Source of the DNA: Stenotrophomonas maltophilia
Lineage (GTDB): Bacteria > Pseudomonadota > Gammaproteobacteria > Xanthomonadales > Xanthomonadaceae
Reading direction: 5' to 3'
DNA: 64,000 bases
Assembly: GCF_006974125.1 (NCBI RefSeq)
Contig: NZ_CP037858.1
Span: 868,001 to 932,000 of the forward strand
The notes beneath the pieces are model-generated. The model made no database searches and was not told the DNA's origin. It was given only the letters and a program-made list of their open reading frames with translations. Shown here in pieces: positions 1 through 7,547 of this stretch; positions within the stretch are counted from its first letter, which is position 1; every line of letters begins with the position of its first letter. Made by a program: the position numbers and the translations under genes.

Positions 1-1
1 C

Positions 2-1081
2 GGTTTCGGCGAACTGCAGCCGGGCAACGTGGTCAAGGTCACCCAGCATGACGGTTCCATCGTCGAGCTGAAGGGCACCAACGTCATCATCGCGGCCGGT
101 TCGGATTCGATCGAACTGCCGTTCGCCAAGTTCGACGGCGAGACCATCGTCGACAACGTCGGCGGCCTGGACTTCACCGAAGTGCCGAACCGCCTGGCCG
201 TGATCGGCGCCGGCGTCATCGGCCTGGAACTGGGCAGCGTGTGGAAGCGCCTGGGCGCTGAAGTCACCATCCTGGAAGCACTGCCGGAATTCCTGGCCGT
301 GGCCGACGCCGAAGTGGCCAAGACCGCTGCCAAGGAATTCAAGAAGCAGGGCCTGGACATCCGCCTCGGTGCCAAGGTCTCCAAGACCGAGATCACCGGC
401 AAGGGCAAGAAGAAGGAAGTCGTTGTCACCTACACCGACAGCGAAGGCGAAAAGACCCTGACCGTGGACAAGCTGCTGGTGGCCGTCGGCCGTCGCGCCG
501 CCACCAAGGGCCTGCTGGCCGAAGGCACCGGCGTCAAGATCAACGAGCGCGGCCAGATCGAAGTCGACGCGCACTGCCACACCGGCGTCAACGGCGTGTG
601 GGCGGTCGGCGACTGCGTGCGCGGCCCGATGCTGGCGCACAAGGGCTTCGAGGAAGGCATCGCGGTGGCTGAGCTGATCGCCGGCCTGCCGGGCCACGTC
701 AACTTCGACACCATCCCGTGGGTCATCTACACCGAGCCGGAACTGGCCTGGGTCGGCAAGACCGAAGCCCAGCTGAAGGCCGAGGGCATTCCGTACAAGG
801 CCGGCAGCTTCCCGTTCGCCGCCAACGGCCGTGCCGTGGCGATGATCGAGCCGGCAGGCTTCGTGAAGATCCTGGCCCATGCCGAAACCGATCGCATCCT
901 CGGCATGCACCTGGTCGGCGCCAACGTCTCCGAACTGGTGCACGAAGGCGTGCTGACCATGGAGTTCAGCGGCTCGGCCGATGACCTGGCCCGCATCTGC
1001 CACGCCCACCCGTCGCTGTCGGAAGTGATCCACGACGCGGCGATGGCAGTCAGCAAGCGCGCCATCCACAAGGCGAACTGA
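2..1081 (+). CDS. lpdA: Dihydrolipoyl dehydrogenase, 3' part (5' end outside window)
   Basis: E3 flavoprotein of the 2-oxoacid dehydrogenase complexes; it reoxidises the lipoyl arm with NAD+. About 360 residues are visible, so roughly the first quarter (FAD-binding site and redox-active disulfide) lies before the window. The NAD-binding Rossmann motif GAGVIGLELGSVWKRLGAEV is clear, the second FAD motif appears as GVWAVGDCVRGPMLAHKG, and the C-terminal interface motif HAHPSLSEVIHDA carries the catalytic His-Glu pair. The reading frame is open from base 2. A SMAG palindrome and a rho-independent terminator follow, so this is probably the last gene of its operon. Family assignment is secure; which complex it serves cannot be told from here. 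Confidence 0.96.
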   Translation, partial: GFGELQPGNVVKVTQHDGSIVELKGTNVIIAAGSDSIELPFAKFDGETIVDNVGGLDFTEVPNRLAVIGAGVIGLELGSVWKRLGAEVTILEALPEFLAVADAEVAKTAAKEFKKQGLDIRLGAKVSKTEITGKGKKKEVVVTYTDSEGEKTLTVDKLLVAVGRRAATKGLLAEGTGVKINERGQIEVDAHCHTGVNGVWAVGDCVRGPMLAHKGFEEGIAVAELIAGLPGHVNFDTIPWVIYTEPELAWVGKTEAQLKAEGIPYKAGSFPFAANGRAVAMIEPAGFVKILAHAETDRILGMHLVGANVSELVHEGVLTMEFSGSADDLARICHAHPSLSEVIHDAAMAVSKRAIHKAN

Positions 1082-1091
1082 TCGTTCGCTG

Positions 1092-1114
1092 GTAGTGCCG
1101 GCCGCTGGCCGGCA
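1092..1114 (+). repeat. SMAG-type palindrome (GTAG head)
   Basis: GTAG followed by TGCCGGCC-gct-GGCCGGCA, 11 nt after the lpdA stop. The same stem sequence recurs near 7523, 14980 and 17732. Confidence 0.85.
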
Positions 1115-1126
1115 TGACCGGATACG

Positions 1127-1154
1127 AAAAACCTCGCCTCGGCGGGGTTTTTTT
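1127..1154 (+). terminator. Rho-independent terminator of lpdA
   Basis: Stem AACCTCGCC / GGCGGGGTT with a 2-nt loop, followed by a run of T. It lies 46 nt after the lpdA stop. Confidence 0.85.
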
Positions 1155-1217
1155 GTTGCCCGCAACCCTGTCGGGCAGCCGACGCCCCCACGCTCCGGCT
1201 CCTCGCCGGCAGCGGGT

Positions 1218-2117
1218 TCACGCTGATCCGGACGCCCGGCCTGCAGCAGCCGGGCCCAGCTCCTGCATCAACACCTGCGTTGCCCGCGATGCGCGGCCCG
1301 CCTGCGAACAGACCAGGCCGAACACGCGCCGGATGCCCGGCTGCACCGGCAGCACGCGCAGGCCGTGCAGATCGTCCGGCAAGGTCGATTCCGGCACCAG
1401 CGAGACTCCCAGGCCCTCGCGGGCCAGCACGCACGCGCTGGCCCAGTCGCGCACGGTCACCCGTGCGTCGCTCAGCTGTAGACCGGCGTCCGCCATCAGG
1501 CGCTGACCGTTCACCGCACAGCCCCCTGTTGCGAGGATGAAGGGCTCGGCCGCCAGCTCGCTCAAGGCCACCCCGCTTTCCGTGGCGCGCCGCGCCAGCG
1601 GATGCGTCTGCGCAAGCACTGCCATCCACCCATCGCTGCCCAGCATCAACGGGGCGCGACCGGCAGCGGGGTTCATCACCACGCCGGCGTCGACCGTGCC
1701 TGATTCGAGCCAGCACTCCACCTCCTCGTCGGTACCTTCCACCACCACCACCTCGATGCCCGGGTGACGGCGCTGGAAGTCACGCAGCAGCGCAGGCAGC
1801 ACGCTGGAGACGAGCGACGGGAAGGTCGCCAGGCGGATGCGTGCGCCATTGAGCCCCCGGCTGTCATCGGCCAGCGCGCGGATCGCCTGCAGGCCACCCA
1901 GCATGATGCGCGCGTGTTCGATCACCCGCCGCCCGAGCGCGGTGATCTCCACCTGCCGCCGCTCGCGCACGAACACCGCAAAGCCCAGGGAGGACTCCAG
2001 CTGGGCAAGCGCCTGGCTGGCACCGGACTGGCTCATGCCGACGCGATCAGCGCCGCGCGAGATGGTTCCCTCGTCGGCCACAGCAACCAACAGGCGCCAA
2101 TGGGCAAGATTCATCAT
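1218..2117 (-). CDS. LysR-family transcriptional regulator
   Basis: 299 residues, the usual LysR length. The N-terminal winged helix-turn-helix (about residues 3-62, including GADRVGMSQSGASQALAQLE) is followed by an effector-binding domain with the typical RLATFPSLVSSVLPALL opening and a GLGVSLVPESTLP segment near the end. Two adjacent ATG codons (2117 and 2114) could start it; neither has a strong ribosome binding site. It is divergent from the glutathione transferase gene at 2238, with 120 nt between, so by LysR custom it may regulate that gene. The effector is unknown. Confidence 0.9.
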   Translation of the reverse strand: MMNLAHWRLLVAVADEGTISRGADRVGMSQSGASQALAQLESSLGFAVFVRERRQVEITALGRRVIEHARIMLGGLQAIRALADDSRGLNGARIRLATFPSLVSSVLPALLRDFQRRHPGIEVVVVEGTDEEVECWLESGTVDAGVVMNPAAGRAPLMLGSDGWMAVLAQTHPLARRATESGVALSELAAEPFILATGGCAVNGQRLMADAGLQLSDARVTVRDWASACVLAREGLGVSLVPESTLPDDLHGLRVLPVQPGIRRVFGLVCSQAGRASRATQVLMQELGPAAAGRASGSA

Positions 2118-2146
2118 GGCAGGCAGTAGCTCGGCTTATGGCAGGA

Positions 2147-2159
2147 AAATCGAAGATTT
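2147..2159. promoter_or_regulatory. Candidate LysR operator
   Basis: AAATC-gaa-GATTT inverted repeat in the AT-rich part of the divergent intergenic region. It resembles the ATC-N-GAT dyads bound by LysR proteins. Suggestive only. Confidence 0.35.
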
Positions 2160-2237
2160 ATTTTACCGGATGCCGCTCACCCAGCAGACTCCTTCGCATC
2201 GGCTGGCCAAGCCGTCCTTTCCCCATCGAGACTGCCC

Positions 2238-2840
2238 ATGAAGCTGTACTGCGCGCCCTACACCTGCTCGCTTTCGCCGCATATCGTGCTGCGCGAGCTT
2301 GGCCTGCCCTTCGAGCTGGTCAAGGTCGACAACACCACCAAACAGACCGCCGATGGCCGCGATTTCCGCAGCATCAACCGCAAAGGTTATGTGGCAGCGC
2401 TGGAACTGGATGACGGTCAGGTGCTGACCGAAGGCCCAGCCATCGTCCAGTACCTGGCCGACCTGAAACCCGAATGCGCGCTGGCCCCGCCCGTCGGCAG
2501 CTGGGAGCGGGTACGACTGCAGGAATGGCTGAACTTCGTCACCAGCGAAATCCACGCTGGCTCGGCACCGCTGTTCAATGCGGCACTCCCGGAAGACGCG
2601 AAGGCATTCTTCCACGAGAAGCTGTTCAAGCGTTTCGACATGCTGCAGGAGACACTGGCGCAACAGGACTTCCTGATGGGACCGTCCTTCAGTGTGGCCG
2701 ACGCCTATCTGTTCACCGTGCTGGGCTGGTGCCGGTTCTTCGCCATCGACCTTGCGGCGTGGCCGGCCTTGCCTGCGTACATCCGCAGGGTCAATGCGCG
2801 ACCGGCCGTGCAGGCGGCGCTGCGCGCAGAGGCAGCATGA
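2238..2840 (+). CDS. gstA: Glutathione transferase, beta class
   Basis: 200 residues; conjugates glutathione to electrophiles in the cytoplasm. The N-terminal thioredoxin-like domain (about 1-80) starts MKLYCAPYTCSLSPHIVLRE and the all-alpha domain follows. Cys10 and His106, the residues that define the beta class and contact glutathione in E. coli GstA, are at exactly these positions; the VLTEGPAIVQYLAD glutathione-contact segment is intact. It diverges from the LysR gene, the likely regulator. The stop is followed within 6 nt by a SMAG palindrome. Confidence 0.93.
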   Translation: MKLYCAPYTCSLSPHIVLRELGLPFELVKVDNTTKQTADGRDFRSINRKGYVAALELDDGQVLTEGPAIVQYLADLKPECALAPPVGSWERVRLQEWLNFVTSEIHAGSAPLFNAALPEDAKAFFHEKLFKRFDMLQETLAQQDFLMGPSFSVADAYLFTVLGWCRFFAIDLAAWPALPAYIRRVNARPAVQAALRAEAA

Positions 2841-2845
2841 TGTGC

Positions 2846-2869
2846 AGCCGAGCGTAGGCTCGGCTCTAC
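2846..2869 (-). repeat. SMAG-type palindrome providing a stop codon
   Basis: On the minus strand GTAG then AGCCGAGCC-tac-GCTCGGCT. It lies between the convergent gstA and the small gene at 2866. The TAG inside its GTAG head is that gene's stop codon. Confidence 0.85.
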
Positions 2870-3114
2870 ACCTTTCCAGCCGGCTTCCTGGGTGGATCGT
2901 CGCAGACCTTGTGCTGCACCACCGTCTCGCCGACCTTCCATTCCTTCGTGACCCGGCAGCGCTCCTTGGCTTTCGGCACAGAGACCGCTGCAGCATTCGC
3001 CTCGTCAGCCGCAGCAGTCTGCTGGCGCTCCAGCCACACCGATGGCGGGGCTGGAGGTGTGGCCAGTCCCGGCCCCGCAAGCAGAACCAGACCCACCAGC
3101 AGCACGGCCCTCAT
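2866..3114 (-). CDS. Small exported protein of unknown function
   Basis: 82 residues. A hydrophobic N-terminus (MRAVLLVGLVLLAGPGLATP) looks like a cleavable signal peptide. The rest is polar with two cysteines (near RCRVTKEWK and KVCDDPP) that could form a disulfide in the periplasm. Its ATG overlaps the TGA of the upstream membrane protein gene (ATGA), so the two are translationally coupled. The stop codon TAG is part of a SMAG repeat, so the original C-terminus may have been altered. I do not recognise a family. Confidence 0.75.
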   Translation of the reverse strand: MRAVLLVGLVLLAGPGLATPPAPPSVWLERQQTAAADEANAAAVSVPKAKERCRVTKEWKVGETVVQHKVCDDPPRKPAGKV

Positions 3115-3323
3115 GCCGCCACCGCCCGGCCACCCAGCAGGCGCGCCGGCAGCATGAACAGCGCGCGCAGGAAGGCGAACAGGGCCGAGAAGGTGATGCC
3201 GACCAGGCGGAACGGCAGGCTCAGCAGCCACACGAACGGCCAGGCGATCAGAGCGAGGATCGCCAGCGGCCAGCACAGCACGAACAGCAGGCACCACACA
3301 CCGAGCGCGAACAGGGTCTTCAT
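3111..3323 (-). CDS. Small inner-membrane protein
   Basis: 70 residues, mostly hydrophobic: about two transmembrane segments (residues 3-36 and 41-60) joined by a short Leu/Pro/Phe/Arg turn. Start chosen at the ATG preceded by GGAGACC; longer frames upstream run through low-complexity sequence and a SMAG pair. It forms a two-gene unit with the exported protein that follows (4-nt overlap). Function unknown; the pairing suggests an envelope role. Confidence 0.75.
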   Translation of the reverse strand: MKTLFALGVWCLLFVLCWPLAILALIAWPFVWLLSLPFRLVGITFSALFAFLRALFMLPARLLGGRAVAA

Positions 3324-3443
3324 CACGGTCTCCTTGTGGCGGCACCCTGCCGCCTGCGGACACCTTGGCGCCCTGCCCTTGCCGCGCGCAAACGGTTTGC
3401 GACGAAACCGGGCTGGGGGCGATGAAAACGATCCAGCGCTGTT

Positions 3444-3542
3444 GTAGAGCCGAGCCCACGCTCGGCTGCTCATGGGAATGTGCGGACCAACGGTCCGCAC
3501 CCACCGGAGGCAGAGAGCAGCCGAGCGTGGGCTCGGCTCTAC
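3444..3542. repeat. Inverted pair of SMAG palindromes with a central hairpin
   Basis: Left unit 3444-3467 reads GTAG + AGCCGAGCCC-ACGCTCGGCT; right unit 3519-3542 is its mirror on the minus strand. Between them 3481-3499 is a separate hairpin (TGCGGACC-aac-GGTCCGCA). The right unit's GTAG contains the phoD stop codon. Confidence 0.85.
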
Positions 3543-5131
3543 AGGAGCTGCACTGCGCCCGGGCGGCCGTGGGTGACCTGGAAGCGGGCCGCGGTTCGCG
3601 CCGGCGCATCGGCGCGCAGGACGCTGTCGGCGAAGCGAAGCTCGGCATCCACGGTCTGCCGGTTCAGCTGCAGCTTCCACCAGCCGCGGCGGTCTCCGTC
3701 GAAATAGCGGATATGCGGGTTCTGCGGTATCGACGGTCCGTAGTACGGACCGTACGGCGTGTCGTCGCCGCCGCTGCTGATCGCCGGGGCGATGAATTCG
3801 GTGGCCACGACTGGCGCACTGGCGGCATCGAAGTCCAGCTTCAGGTCGTTGACGAAGGTGGAATGCCAGTCCCCGCCCAGCACGATGGCATTACCCTGCC
3901 CACCCGCCTGCATCGCCTGCAGCAGGCGGTTGCGAGCCGCCGGATAACCATCCCAGGCATCGTTCCAGAAGCGTTCGCGTGGCGTGCCACCGTCCAGCCG
4001 CAGCTGTGCCATCAACAGTTGCTGCACCACCACGTTCCAGCGCGTGCCGCGTGCGGCCGCCATCGACTGCGCGAACCAGGCTTCCTGGCCCACGCCCAGC
4101 ATGCTCATGCGTGGGTCCAAGGCGGCCTCGCAGCGCGGCGACTCGCCCACCCCGCAGGGGTTGGCCGGACGGAACTGGCGGCAGTCGAGCAGCGTCAGCT
4201 GTGCAAGATCGCCGTAACGCAGGCGCCGATGCACGCGCAGGCCGCCGTTGCCCGCAGGCGTGCTGCGCATCGGCAGGTGTTCGTAGAACGCGCGGTAGGC
4301 CGCCGCGCGGCGAACGATGAAGTCCTCCGTCGAGACGCCGGGCTTCTCCGGATGGATGCCCGAGTAATCGTTCTGCACCTCGTGGTCGTCCCAGATCACC
4401 GCGAACGCGTGTGCGGCGTGCGCGGCCTGCAGATCGGGATCGAGCTTGTACAGCGCGTACTGGTCGCGGTAGCGCTCCAGGCTGACGGTCTCGCCGCTGA
4501 AGCGCCCGGCATCCAGCGTGCGCCCGCGTGCGTTCTGCAGCGGGCTGTATTCGTACAGGTAGTCGCCGGCATGCAGCACCAGGTCGACATCGCTCTGCGC
4601 GATATCGCGCAACACCGGGTAGTAGCCGCTGTTCCAGGCCTGGCAGGTGCACAACGCCAGCCGCAGCTGCTGCAGCTGCGTGTCCAGCAGCGGCGCGGTG
4701 CGGAAGTGACCGACCGCACTTTCCTCATTGCCATCGCAGGCGAAACGATAGTAGTAGTCACGGCCCGGGCGAAGGCCGCTGACTTCCACATGTACCGAAT
4801 GCGCCAGCTCCGGCACCGCCGCGGCGACGCCACGCTGCACCAGCCGGCGCATGCCGGGGTCTTCGGCCACGAACCAGCGCACCGGCACCGCCCGCGACGG
4901 CATGCCACCGCCGTTGAGCGGGTCCGGCGCCAGACGCGTCCACAGTACTGCCCCCTGCGGATCCGGATCGCCGGCAGCGACGCCCAGGGTGAACGGATCA
5001 CGTCCCAACCGCGGGCGTGGGCCGGCCGTAGCCAGCCCCGGCATCGCCGCCAGTGCGATCGCTGCCCCCGTGCCCTGCCATGCCATGCGCAACAGGCGAC
5101 GACGGCTTTCCGGATCGACAGGCCCGCGCAT
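3539..5131 (-). CDS. phoD: PhoD-family alkaline phosphatase/phosphodiesterase
   Basis: 530 residues; releases phosphate from phosphomono- and diesters outside the inner membrane. The N-terminus SRRRLLRMAWQGTGAAIALA fits a twin-arginine signal, as expected for PhoD. An N-terminal Fn-like domain (about 45-140) precedes the metallophosphatase core, whose metal-ligand motifs are visible: HAGDYLYEYSP, WDDHEVQNDYSG and GGDWHSTFVNDLK. The start ATG overlaps the TGA of the TonB receptor gene (ATGA), so expression is coupled to outer-membrane uptake. The stop TAG lies inside the head of a SMAG repeat. Confidence 0.93.
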   Translation of the reverse strand: MRGPVDPESRRRLLRMAWQGTGAAIALAAMPGLATAGPRPRLGRDPFTLGVAAGDPDPQGAVLWTRLAPDPLNGGGMPSRAVPVRWFVAEDPGMRRLVQRGVAAAVPELAHSVHVEVSGLRPGRDYYYRFACDGNEESAVGHFRTAPLLDTQLQQLRLALCTCQAWNSGYYPVLRDIAQSDVDLVLHAGDYLYEYSPLQNARGRTLDAGRFSGETVSLERYRDQYALYKLDPDLQAAHAAHAFAVIWDDHEVQNDYSGIHPEKPGVSTEDFIVRRAAAYRAFYEHLPMRSTPAGNGGLRVHRRLRYGDLAQLTLLDCRQFRPANPCGVGESPRCEAALDPRMSMLGVGQEAWFAQSMAAARGTRWNVVVQQLLMAQLRLDGGTPRERFWNDAWDGYPAARNRLLQAMQAGGQGNAIVLGGDWHSTFVNDLKLDFDAASAPVVATEFIAPAISSGGDDTPYGPYYGPSIPQNPHIRYFDGDRRGWWKLQLNRQTVDAELRFADSVLRADAPARTAARFQVTHGRPGAVQLL

Positions 5132-7374
5132 CAGAAGTGCACGGTGGCGGTGGCCATCACCTGCCGCGGCGCACCGACCTGCATGGTCGCCAGGCTGCGG
5201 GTCGGGTCGGCGGCGTAGGTGCCGTTGGTGTTGATCGAGGACAGGTAGCGCTTGTCGGTCAGGTTGGTCAGGTTCAGCGCCACGGTCAGGTTCTGTGCCG
5301 GGCCGAGCTTGCCGAAGTCATAGGCCACCGAAGCATTGACCAGCCAGTAGCTCGGCACCGACACGTCGTTGGTATAGGTCACGAAACGCTTGCCGACGTG
5401 GTTGGCCGACAGGCGCATGTCCCACGGGCCCGGCGTCCAGGCCAGGGTGCTGGCGAACATCCATTCCGGGGTATCGACGGTCTTCTTGCCGCGGGTCGGC
5501 ACCACGCCGTTGTTCACGTAGTCGTTGTCGTAGGTGCTGTCATTCCACGACAGCGCGTTGGACCACGCCAGGTCCTGCATGGGCTTCAGCTGCAGGGTCG
5601 CCTCGGCGCCGCGGCTGGTCACCGAACCGACGTTGGAGAACAGCGCCGGGCAACCGAGGATGCCCACGCACTGGGCAATGGCCAGCAGGCGGTTGTCGAA
5701 CTTCACGTCATACACCGCCACCGAGGCTTCATAGCCCTGGCCATAGCCGCGCCAGCCCAGCTCGATGGTGCGCGACTGTTCCGGCTTCAGGTTCTTCGCG
5801 CTGGCATCGAATGCGGCCTGCGGTACGTTGAACGGGCTGCCCACGCCCAGCGCATAGGCCGCGATGTTCTTGGCGAACGAACCAAAAATCTCGTTGCCTT
5901 CGTTGAGCTTGAAGTTGAAGCCGGCCTGCGGCAGGAAGCCCTTCTTCGAGGTCAGGCTGCTGTTGTTGGCATAGCTGCCCAGCGGCGTGCGCACGCTGGT
6001 GCGGGTGTGCGGCGACTTCGCGCCGATGTCGATGGTCAGGCGGTCATCGAACAGGCGGAAGCGGTCCTGCACGTAGAACTGGCGGGTGATGGTGGTGTAG
6101 CGCTGGTGCCACACGCGCTGGTCCGGATTGCGCAGGAAGAAATCGTCGGTGATCGGGCCGTCGATGTAGTAGAAGTTGCGCTGCACGCTGTGGCCGTTGT
6201 CTTCGTACCACAGGCCCGCTTCCAGTTCGTGGCCCGCCACGTTCCAGGTGAACGCCGAGGTCACGCCCGTGCGGTCGATCGCATACTCGGTGGTGCGGAT
6301 CGAGATCGGGATCTCGCGGCTGGTGCCCGGGTTGGACGGATTGGACGGGCTGAACCAGTGGCCCTGGCCACGGTTGCTGTGGTTGTAGACATTGACCTTC
6401 AGGCGCATCGACTCGTTCAGGCCGAAATCGCTGGCAATGCTGGACAGGTCGTCATTGCGCAGGCCGTGGCCGGAGTAATACGCGTCCCACGGGCTGTTGA
6501 CGCCACCCGTGTACTTTCCGCGTGCCGCGGCAACGGCGCGATCCCAGTCCGGCGCGTAGTTGTCCCAGTCCCAGCCGAGGCGATCGATCATCTCCAGCGA
6601 CAGGTCCTGGTAGTCGGCCTCAACGCGGCGCGAGGCGTTGAACAGCGCGGTGATCCTGCTGTCCGCGCCGAAGTTGTAGGTAGCCTTGCCGTTGAACTGC
6701 TTCAGCTCCTGCGAGCCCTTGCCCTTCCATTTGTCGCCTTCCGAGTACGCGCCGGACAGGTAGGCCGCAAAGCCCTGGTGGTCGCCGGTATCGAGGCGCG
6801 CATAGCTGCGGCGCGCGTTGTCGCTGCCGAAGCCCTGTGCCAGCACCACGCCATACTCGGTGGACGGATCGATCGAATAGAACTGGAACACACCGCCGAG
6901 GTTGCTGGTGGACGGCGTACCCAGCGCGCCAATGCCGGTGGAGACCTCCGCACCGCCCAGGTTCTCGCTGATCACCGCACGGCTGATGTGCAGGCCGTTG
7001 CTGTTACCGTAGGCCATGTTGCCCAGCGGAATGCCATCGAGCGTGTAGCCCAGGCGGTTCTGGTTGAAGCCACGCAGGCTGATGGTGGTGGACCACTCGT
7101 AGGCACCGGTGGCGTCGGCCGATTCGAAATGCACGCCCGGCTTGGTCGCCAGCAGCTTCAGCGGGTTCGCACCGGGCGGCAGCACTTTCATGTCCTCGGC
7201 GGTCACGCGCTGGACCTGGCGCGCTTCACCGCGGCCGATCACCGAGATCGAATCGAGCGTGGTGGCCGACGGTGCGTCGGCGGCGGGGGCGGTTTCAGCG
7301 GCGGCAAGCGACGGCAGCGAAGCACAGACCAGCAGGGCCAGCAGATTGCGGCGGAGCGGAGCGTGGGACGGCAT
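5131..7374 (-). CDS. TonB-dependent outer-membrane receptor, probably for a phosphorylated substrate
   Basis: About 747 residues. Signal peptide (RRNLLALLVCASLPSLAAAE), a TonB-box-like DSISVIG, a plug domain (roughly 50-175, with ISLRGFNQNRLGYTLDGIPLG) and a beta-barrel ending in the aromatic ATVHF. I chose the ATG at 7374 because AAGGA lies 10 nt upstream; a GTG at 7395 would add seven residues. It is translationally coupled to phoD, and a Pho-box-like repeat lies 80 nt upstream. The pair may take up organophosphate or phytate-like compounds under phosphate starvation. The ligand is inferred only from context. Confidence 0.9.
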   Translation of the reverse strand: MPSHAPLRRNLLALLVCASLPSLAAAETAPAADAPSATTLDSISVIGRGEARQVQRVTAEDMKVLPPGANPLKLLATKPGVHFESADATGAYEWSTTISLRGFNQNRLGYTLDGIPLGNMAYGNSNGLHISRAVISENLGGAEVSTGIGALGTPSTSNLGGVFQFYSIDPSTEYGVVLAQGFGSDNARRSYARLDTGDHQGFAAYLSGAYSEGDKWKGKGSQELKQFNGKATYNFGADSRITALFNASRRVEADYQDLSLEMIDRLGWDWDNYAPDWDRAVAAARGKYTGGVNSPWDAYYSGHGLRNDDLSSIASDFGLNESMRLKVNVYNHSNRGQGHWFSPSNPSNPGTSREIPISIRTTEYAIDRTGVTSAFTWNVAGHELEAGLWYEDNGHSVQRNFYYIDGPITDDFFLRNPDQRVWHQRYTTITRQFYVQDRFRLFDDRLTIDIGAKSPHTRTSVRTPLGSYANNSSLTSKKGFLPQAGFNFKLNEGNEIFGSFAKNIAAYALGVGSPFNVPQAAFDASAKNLKPEQSRTIELGWRGYGQGYEASVAVYDVKFDNRLLAIAQCVGILGCPALFSNVGSVTSRGAEATLQLKPMQDLAWSNALSWNDSTYDNDYVNNGVVPTRGKKTVDTPEWMFASTLAWTPGPWDMRLSANHVGKRFVTYTNDVSVPSYWLVNASVAYDFGKLGPAQNLTVALNLTNLTDKRYLSSINTNGTYAADPTRSLATMQVGAPRQVMATATVHF

Positions 7375-7453
7375 GGGGGCGGATTCCTTGGGCACGCTGG
7401 ACGCCGAAGGGCGGCGTCGAAGGGCAGCAGCGGCGGAATCGTAGAAGCGTCGC

Positions 7454-7471
7454 GTTACATGTCATTTACAC
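7454..7471 (-). promoter_or_regulatory. Candidate Pho box upstream of the TonB receptor-phoD operon
   Basis: On the minus strand GTGTAAATGACATGTAAC: two 7-nt half-repeats (GTGTAAA, ATGTAAC) separated by 4 nt, the spacing of PhoB boxes. TACGAT, a possible -10, begins 10 nt further downstream, as at PhoB-dependent promoters. The half-sites are TGTAA rather than the E. coli TGTCA. Confidence 0.5.
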
Positions 7472-7522
7472 GCCACATACGGAAGATTGGCGTTTCGAAT
7501 GGTTTGCCGGCCGTGGAGTGGT

Positions 7523-7545
7523 TGCCGGCCAGCGGCCGGCACTAC
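7523..7545 (-). repeat. SMAG-type palindrome
   Basis: Minus-strand GTAG + TGCCGGCC-gct-GGCCGGCA, starting 3 nt beyond the dnaB stop. Same stem as the unit after lpdA. Confidence 0.85.
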
Positions 7546-7547
7546 GG

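Noticed and set aside
7374..7395. GTG start at 7395 for the TonB receptor
   Set aside because: The ATG at 7374 has AAGGA at suitable spacing; the extra seven residues add nothing to the signal peptide.
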